From Lysobacteraceae bacterium NML93-0399 (GTDB lineage: Bacteria; Pseudomonadota; Gammaproteobacteria; Xanthomonadales; Xanthomonadaceae): a stretch of DNA of 64,000 nt. This document shows, piece by piece, positions 59,250 through 64,000 of this stretch. Location of the stretch: positions 1,674,001-1,738,000 of the forward strand of contig NTJI01000001.1 of the NCBI GenBank assembly GCA_002307375.1, written 5' to 3'. Under the pieces are notes generated by a model that was given only the letters and a program-made list of their open reading frames with translations, was not told the origin of the DNA and did not search any database. The translations under genes and the position numbers were made by a program. Each line of letters begins with the position of its first letter. Position 1 is the stretch's first letter.

Positions 59250-60806
59250 CTACGCCGCGCGCGCGGCGGTGCGCGCGTAGAGTTCGGCGTAGCGCTGTCC
59301 GGCCAGATCCCACCCCGACGGCGTCAGCATCGCCGCACGTCGCATCGCCGACAGCAGCGTCGGCTGGCGCCAGGTGCGGAATGCACGGCCCACGCAGCGA
59401 CGCAGCGCATCGGCCGAGGGCTCGGTGAACAGGAAACCGGTCACGCCGTCGTCGACGGTGTCGATCAGGCCGCCGGTCGCATGCGCGATCGGCAGGCTGC
59501 CGAAGCGCTGGGCGTACATCTGGCTCAGGCCGCAGGGCTCGAAGCGCGAGGGCATCAGCAGGAAGTCCGAGCCGGCATACACGCGGCGGGCCGTCGCCTC
59601 CTCGAAGCCGATCATTGCCGCCACGTGCGCCGGGTAGCGCGCGCACAGCGCGCGCACCGAATCCTCGATCGGCCGCTCGCCCTGGCCCACGAACACGATC
59701 TGTCCGCCGGCCGCAGCAATCTGCGGCGCCACGTCGACCACCAGGTCCAGGCCCTTCTGGTGGACCAGCCGCGACACCACCGCAAACAGCGGGCCGCGGC
59801 TCTGCGGCAGGTGGAACGCGCGGCGCACGTGCTGGGCGTTGACGTTCTTGCCCTGCCACTGGTTGATGCTGAAAGGCACCTGCAGGTGGGCGTCGGTACG
59901 CGGGTCGTAGCTGGCGTCGATGCCGTTGAGGATGCCGCTCAGCCGCCCCGATGCGGCGCGGCGCGCGAGCAGCTCGTCCAGGCCGCAACCAAGCTCGGGG
60001 CCGGTGATCTGGCGCGCGTAGCTGATGCTGACCGTGTTCACCTGGTCGGCATGCACGATGCCCGCCTGCAGGAACGACAGGCGCCCGTAGAAATCGAGCG
60101 CATCGCGCGCGGCATCGGGCACGCCCAGCGCGCCGGCCATCGCATGCGGGAACAGGCCCTGGTAGGCGAGGTTGTGGATCGTCAGCAGGCTCGGCACCCG
60201 GCTGTGCGACCAGCGCAGATAGCCCGCAGCCAGGGCGCACGGCCAGTCGTTGAGATGCAGCAGTTCGGGCGCCCAGTCCAGGCCGGCCTCAGCGGTGGCG
60301 ATCTGTGCGGCCGCCTGCGAGAGCGTGGCGAAACGGATGGCGTTGTCGTCCCATTCCATGCCGTCGGCCGACACGTAGGGCGAGCCCTCGCGTGCGAACA
60401 GCGCGGCATTGAGCAGGATGTAGACCGGCAGGCCGTCCTGCTGGTGCACCAGGGCGATCTCGCAGGCCGGCAGCCCGGCATGGGCGCGGGTACGGCCGAC
60501 GATCTGCGCGCCGAGCGCGCGTTCGAGCACGGCCGGATACCCGGGGATCAGCACGCGCACGTCGTGGCGGCGACGCAGGGCGCGCGGCAACGCGGCAGCG
60601 ACTTCGCCCAGGCCGCCGGCCTTGATGAAGTCGCTCATTTCGGAGGTGACGAACAGCGAGCGGCGCGCGCCGGACATCGACGCGGCCGGCGATGCCGGAC
60701 GCCGCTGGAAACGACCGCGGGCATCGCGGAATCGGGGGGGCTTCGGGCGCACGGCGCCCGCACTGGTCGCGCGACGTGCGCGACCGACGCCTTCGGGGGA
60801 GGGCAT
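59250..60806 (-). CDS. glgA: GlgA, glycogen synthase
   Basis: GT5 enzyme that extends glycogen with ADP-glucose. Key motifs are [20 protein letters not shown] (nucleotide-sugar Lys), [36 protein letters not shown] and [20 protein letters not shown]. Starts at 60806 (518 residues) and 60677 (475 residues) are both in frame. The shorter one matches the usual family length and begins just before [16 protein letters not shown]; the longer adds 43 residues rich in Arg, Pro and Ala. First gene of the glycogen-trehalose operon. glgC is not in the window. Confidence 0.93.
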   Translation of the reverse strand: MPSPEGVGRARRATSAGAVRPKPPRFRDARGRFQRRPASPAASMSGARRSLFVTSEMSDFIKAGGLGEVAAALPRALRRRHDVRVLIPGYPAVLERALGAQIVGRTRAHAGLPACEIALVHQQDGLPVYILLNAALFAREGSPYVSADGMEWDDNAIRFATLSQAAAQIATAEAGLDWAPELLHLNDWPCALAAGYLRWSHSRVPSLLTIHNLAYQGLFPHAMAGALGVPDAARDALDFYGRLSFLQAGIVHADQVNTVSISYARQITGPELGCGLDELLARRAASGRLSGILNGIDASYDPRTDAHLQVPFSINQWQGKNVNAQHVRRAFHLPQSRGPLFAVVSRLVHQKGLDLVVDVAPQIAAAGGQIVFVGQGERPIEDSVRALCARYPAHVAAMIGFEEATARRVYAGSDFLLMPSRFEPCGLSQMYAQRFGSLPIAHATGGLIDTVDDGVTGFLFTEPSADALRRCVGRAFRTWRQPTLLSAMRRAAMLTPSGWDLAGQRYAELYARTAARAA

Positions 60807-61087
60807 GGTGATGGTCCGGAAAGGTGGTTCAGCTGTCGCCGCAGACGACAGGCCTTGAAGCCGGTACTGCAACGCCTTTTGAGGGGCGTCTGCTGCGGAA
60901 TATCCGGCGCGTGTCATCACAGAGATGTGAATCCGCGTGACACTTTTCTGACAGTGCGCGACGCGCCTGCAGTAGTTGCGCAGCCTTCACACCAACGCGC
61001 ATGTGCGGTGCTCCAGTCTTCCGCTCCCACGAAGATCGAAGCTGCCTTTCATGTCGCTCGACCGGCCCTTCACGTGCCCGCTGCCCC
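60807..61087. promoter_or_regulatory. Divergent control region between glgA and the acyl-CoA dehydrogenase operon
   Basis: About 280 bases holding the promoters of two divergent operons. The middle part (60880-60960) is less GC-rich than its surroundings and contains GTGACACTTTTCTGACAGTG, a loose inverted arrangement of GTGACA and TGACAG-type sequences. I cannot assign a factor or a clear -10 box. Confidence 0.4.
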
Positions 61088-62059
61088 ATGCCGCCGTTCG
61101 CTGAAACCCGGGACGTTCCGACCCTGGAAGCCAGCGTGAGGGCGTGGCGTGCGCGTCATCCACATCTGCCGCGGCCGGGCCACGGCGAGACGCTGACCCG
61201 CTGGCGCGCGCTGGCGGCGATCGCCGGCGAGGATGTGTGTGCAGCGAAGATCCTCGAAGCCCACTACGACGCCCAGGCGATCCTCGACGATCTCGATGCG
61301 CCCCTGTCCGGCGACCCCCTGCTGGCGGTCTGGGCGGCCGAGCCTGCGGATGCGCGCGTGCAGTTCCGCGCCGGAGACGGCGAACACGGCGTGCTCGAGG
61401 GCACCAAGGCGTGGTGTTCGGGCGCCGATCGCGTCGACATGGCGCTGGTGACCGCACACGAGGATGACGCGCGCGTGCTGGTCCTGGTCGACCTGCAGGC
61501 ATCGAAGCCCGACTACGACGATGCCGCGTGGCAGGCGGTGGGCATGTCGCGTGTACGCAGCGGGCGCGTGCGGCTGGACGGGGTGCGCGCGCGGCGCATC
61601 GGCGCAGCCGGTGCGTATCTCGATCGCCCCGGCTTCTGGCACGGTGGCGCGGGTATCGCCGCCTGCTGGTTCGGTGCGTCGGCGGCGATCGCCGAGCGCC
61701 TGCGCACCGATGCGCGCGCGGCGCGCAGTCCGCATGCCGCCGCGCACCTGGGCGTGGTGGACATGGCGCTGTCGGCCACCGCCAGCCTCCTGCGCGAGAC
61801 CGCCGCGGCGATCGACGCCCGGCCCGACGAGGCCCATGTCCGCGCGGTCACGCGCGTGCGCAGCGTCGCCGAGCGCTGCGCGCACACCGTCATCGACCGG
61901 GTCGGGCGCGCGCTGGGGCCCGGCCCGCTGTGTGGCGACGCGGCACATGCCCGCCGGGTCGCGGACCTGACGGTGTTCGTACGGCAGAGCCATGCCGAGC
62001 ACGACTGGGCCGCACTGGGCGCGGCTGCGCACGAGGGAGAGGCGTCATGGGCGCTGTGA
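61088..62059 (+). CDS. Acyl-CoA dehydrogenase-like protein
   Basis: A 323-residue flavoprotein-like protein of the acyl-CoA dehydrogenase superfamily, shorter than usual (about 380). The middle beta part reads LEGTKAWCSGADRVDMALVT, as in the GxKxWct.G motif of the family, and the C-terminal helices (GAGIAACWFGASAAIAERL) follow. The N-terminal domain is reduced, and I do not see the usual catalytic Glu. It starts a four-gene operon with carbohydrate-modifying enzymes, so it may oxidise an acyl or amine group on their product. Confidence 0.8.
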   Translation: MPPFAETRDVPTLEASVRAWRARHPHLPRPGHGETLTRWRALAAIAGEDVCAAKILEAHYDAQAILDDLDAPLSGDPLLAVWAAEPADARVQFRAGDGEHGVLEGTKAWCSGADRVDMALVTAHEDDARVLVLVDLQASKPDYDDAAWQAVGMSRVRSGRVRLDGVRARRIGAAGAYLDRPGFWHGGAGIAACWFGASAAIAERLRTDARAARSPHAAAHLGVVDMALSATASLLRETAAAIDARPDEAHVRAVTRVRSVAERCAHTVIDRVGRALGPGPLCGDAAHARRVADLTVFVRQSHAEHDWAALGAAAHEGEASWAL

Positions 62060-62817
62060 TCGCCGAACCCGAACTGCCACGCATCCACGGCAGCGGCAAC
62101 CTGGAGGCCGACTGGGCCCGCTCGCCGTGGCTGCAGGCATTGCCCACACAGTCCGCGCAGGACTGGCTGGCCGGCATCGAGCGACTGGTGGTGGTGTCGC
62201 CGCATCCCGACGACGAGGTCCTGGGCTGCGGCGGACTGATGCATGTCGCGCGGACGATGGGCATCGCGGTCCGCGTGGTCGCGGTGACCGACGGCGAAGC
62301 CTGCTATCCGGGCTCGCGTCGCTGGACACCGGCCCAGCTGCGGCGGACCCGGCGTCGTGAGCTGGCCGCCGCGCTGGACTGTCTGGATGTGGCGCTCGCG
62401 GACATCACCACGCTCGATCTCGGCGACGGCGACGTGGCCCGCCACGAAACCGCGGTCAGCGATGCGCTGTGCGACCTGTTGCGCGGGCGCGACCGCGTGC
62501 TGACCACCTGGCGTCACGACGGCCACCCCGACCACGAAGCCACTGCGCGCGCCGCCGAAGCCGCGGCCGTAGCCTGCGGCGTGCCAATGGCGCAGTTCCC
62601 GGTCTGGGCCTGGCACTGGATGGACACCAGGGGCGAGACTCCGGCGCTGCCCGGCGCGCTGCGTTGCACGCTGCCCGACGCAGCGCAGGCGGCCAAGCGT
62701 CGCGCGCTGGCGTGCTTTGCCTCCCAGTTCGACAGCGGCGATCCGGCGATGGCGCCGATCCTGCCGCCGCACGTGCGCGCGCGGTTCGAGCGCGGCTTCG
62801 AGGTGGTGCTGCCATGA
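62047..62817 (+). CDS. PIG-L family N-deacetylase
   Basis: Zinc-dependent deacetylase of the PIG-L/LmbE family, which removes N-acetyl from GlcNAc-containing molecules. The metal motif is LVVVSPHPDDEVLGCGGLMH, with the later WRHDGHPDHEATARAA supplying the third ligand. The 256-residue length is usual. Its start lies 13 bases inside the preceding gene. The substrate is unknown; GlcNAc-thiols, glycolipids and chito-oligomers are all handled by the family. Confidence 0.9.
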   Translation: MGAVIAEPELPRIHGSGNLEADWARSPWLQALPTQSAQDWLAGIERLVVVSPHPDDEVLGCGGLMHVARTMGIAVRVVAVTDGEACYPGSRRWTPAQLRRTRRRELAAALDCLDVALADITTLDLGDGDVARHETAVSDALCDLLRGRDRVLTTWRHDGHPDHEATARAAEAAAVACGVPMAQFPVWAWHWMDTRGETPALPGALRCTLPDAAQAAKRRALACFASQFDSGDPAMAPILPPHVRARFERGFEVVLP

Positions 62818-63416
62818 ACGCGCAGGCCGACGCTGCCTATTTCGATGCGCTCTATGCCGATGCCGACCCGTTCGGCTATCGCGACCGCTGGTACGAGCAG
62901 CGCAAGCGCGCGCTGCTGCTCGCCAGCCTGCCGGCGCCGCGATATGCGCGGGGCTGGGAGATCGGCTGTTCGAATGGCGAGACCACGGCGGCCCTGGCCG
63001 GGCGCTGCGACGCGCTGCTGTCGACCGACCTGAGCGCGCGCGCGGTCGCCCTGGCGCGTGCCCGCGTGTCCGACATGCCGCACGTCACCGTCGAGCAGGC
63101 CGGTCATCCGGCGCAGTGGCCCGAAGGCCGGTTCGATCTGATCGTCTTCAGCGAGGTCGGCTACTACCTGGCGCCGGCGGCGCTGCTCGACATGGCACGG
63201 CGCCTGCCCGAGGCGCTCGGCGACGCCGGTGTCCTCGTCGCCTGTCACTGGCGTGCGGCGTTCGACGAGGCAGCGCAGACCGGCGATGCGGTGCACGAAG
63301 TACTCGACGCGCTGCCGGCGCTGTCGCGCGTGTACCGCTACCGCGATGCCGACTTCGTACTGGAGGCCTGGAGCCGGCAACGCGCATCGGTCGCCCAGCA
63401 GAGCGGGCTGCGATGA
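62814..63416 (+). CDS. NodS-like SAM-dependent methyltransferase
   Basis: A 200-residue class I methyltransferase of the NodS family. NodS N-methylates the deacetylated end of rhizobial Nod factors. YFDALYADADPFGYRDRWYE, RKRALLLASLP, GWEIGCSNGETTAALAGRCD (SAM loop), LLSTDLSARAVALAR and FDLIVFSEVGYYLAP are visible and match the family layout. It overlaps both neighbours by four bases (ATGA). A genuine role on a chito-oligomer is not shown. Confidence 0.86.
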   Translation: MNAQADAAYFDALYADADPFGYRDRWYEQRKRALLLASLPAPRYARGWEIGCSNGETTAALAGRCDALLSTDLSARAVALARARVSDMPHVTVEQAGHPAQWPEGRFDLIVFSEVGYYLAPAALLDMARRLPEALGDAGVLVACHWRAAFDEAAQTGDAVHEVLDALPALSRVYRYRDADFVLEAWSRQRASVAQQSGLR

Positions 63417-64000
63417 TCGGCGTCGTCGTGCCCGCTCACGACGAGCAGGCCTGCATCGGCGCCTGCCTCGAGTCGATCCTGCGCGCCGCGCGCTGTCCGG
63501 CGCTGGCCGGTGAGCAGGTGGAGGTCATCGTCGCCCTCGACCGCTGCAGCGATCGCACCGGCGAGATCGCCGCCACAGCGGGTGCGCAACTCGTCTCCCT
63601 GCACGCAGGCAACGTCGGCATGGCACGCGCGGCCGGCGTGGCACGCGCCATCGCCGGTGGTGCGCGCTGGATCGCGTGCACCGACGCCGATACGACGGTA
63701 CCGGCAGATTGGCTGTCGGGCCAGCTGGCACACGGTGGCGATGCCTTCTGCGGACTTGTCGACGTCGACGACTGGCGCGACTACATGCCCGGCGTACGCG
63801 AGCGTTTCGGTGAGGCGCACCCGCGTTGCTGGGAGCATCCGCACGTACACGGCGCCAACCTCGGTTTCACCGCGGCGCTCTACCGCACCTGCGGCGGCTT
63901 CGCGCCTTTGCCCGCACACGAGGATGTCGCGCTCGTCGCGGCGATGGCGGGGTGCGGCGCACGCATCGTGCGCGCACCCACGCCCGTGGTGACCACCAGC
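63413..64000 (+). CDS. GT2 glycosyltransferase, 3' end beyond the window
   Basis: Open from the ATG at 63413 to the window end (196 codons, no stop). Family 2 fold: IGVVVPAHDEQACIGACLES, VEVIVALDRCSDRTGEIAAT, NVGMARAAGVARAIAGGARW, IACTDADTTVPADWL (the DxD), and HVHGANLGFTAALYRTCGGF with HEDVALV, as in processive and nonprocessive GT2 enzymes. It overlaps the methyltransferase stop by four bases. Because it has no stop within the window, simple ORF lists omit it. Confidence 0.9.
   Translation, partial: MIGVVVPAHDEQACIGACLESILRAARCPALAGEQVEVIVALDRCSDRTGEIAATAGAQLVSLHAGNVGMARAAGVARAIAGGARWIACTDADTTVPADWLSGQLAHGGDAFCGLVDVDDWRDYMPGVRERFGEAHPRCWEHPHVHGANLGFTAALYRTCGGFAPLPAHEDVALVAAMAGCGARIVRAPTPVVTTS

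Noticed and set aside
63413..63992. Antisense and shadow frames at the right end
   Set aside because: They are frames of the open GT2 gene that runs past the window; only the frame starting at 63413 carries the family motifs.

Overview
The window is very GC-rich, densely packed DNA. Gene content and gene order point to a gammaproteobacterium of the family Xanthomonadaceae, near Luteimonas/Lysobacter. This is an inference from these features: the bioB-F-H-C order, the glgA-glgB-treZ-malQ-treY-glgX operon, tandem sodC genes, NtrBC, and abundant GC-rich REP-like palindromes. Almost every operon uses ATGA or TGATG stop/start overlaps. There are no phage genes, transposases, rRNA genes or CRISPR arrays; the one tRNA is tRNA-Arg(CCG).

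Left part (1-23 kb). The Mla outer-membrane lipid-asymmetry genes mlaD-C-B-A come first. They are followed by a 196-bp tandem-repeat array built of nested palindromes. Next come glutathione peroxidase, RmuC, two small proteins, a Tat-type aldo/keto reductase, a PaiB-like flavoprotein, an NHL propeller fused to an M23-like domain, and the rRNA methyltransferase RlmI. A TerC/Alx manganese exporter lies behind a yybP-ykoY (Mn2+) riboswitch. A rhomboid protease, NtrB/NtrC, a degenerate plus an intact periplasmic Cu,Zn-SOD, the CtpA protease, tRNA-Arg, the fluoride channel CrcB, UDP-glucose dehydrogenase and UbiA follow.

Middle part (23-48 kb). ComF diverges from a biotin operon: bioB, a small membrane protein, bioF, a DMT exporter, bioH, bioC. 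Convergent to it is a six-gene stressosome operon (RsbR, RsbS, RsbT, an RsbX/SpoIIE-like phosphatase, a histidine kinase, a hybrid receiver-kinase-receiver). Its likely output is two-component signalling, because no sigma-B-like gene is present. A decayed TonB-dependent receptor, a YitT-family protein, small hypotheticals, a dehydratase-led three-gene operon, a Tyr/Gly-rich lipoprotein and mnmG follow. mnmG sits behind a run of four hairpins. This stretch carries several broken genes: the TonB receptor, a DUF892 protein and a DUF1264 protein. It also holds an acyltransferase-3, a membrane-bound LytTR regulator, a bacteriohemerythrin and a possible RES-like protein.

Right part (48.5-64 kb). 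A tightly coupled minus-strand operon makes and remodels glycogen and converts it to trehalose: glgA, glgB, treZ, malQ, treY, a 58-residue DUF2934 protein, glgX. Divergent from it is an operon that runs off the window: acyl-CoA dehydrogenase-like, PIG-L deacetylase, NodS-like methyltransferase, GT2 glycosyltransferase. This set resembles the tailoring toolkit of lipochitooligosaccharides and is the best candidate here for an undescribed pathway.
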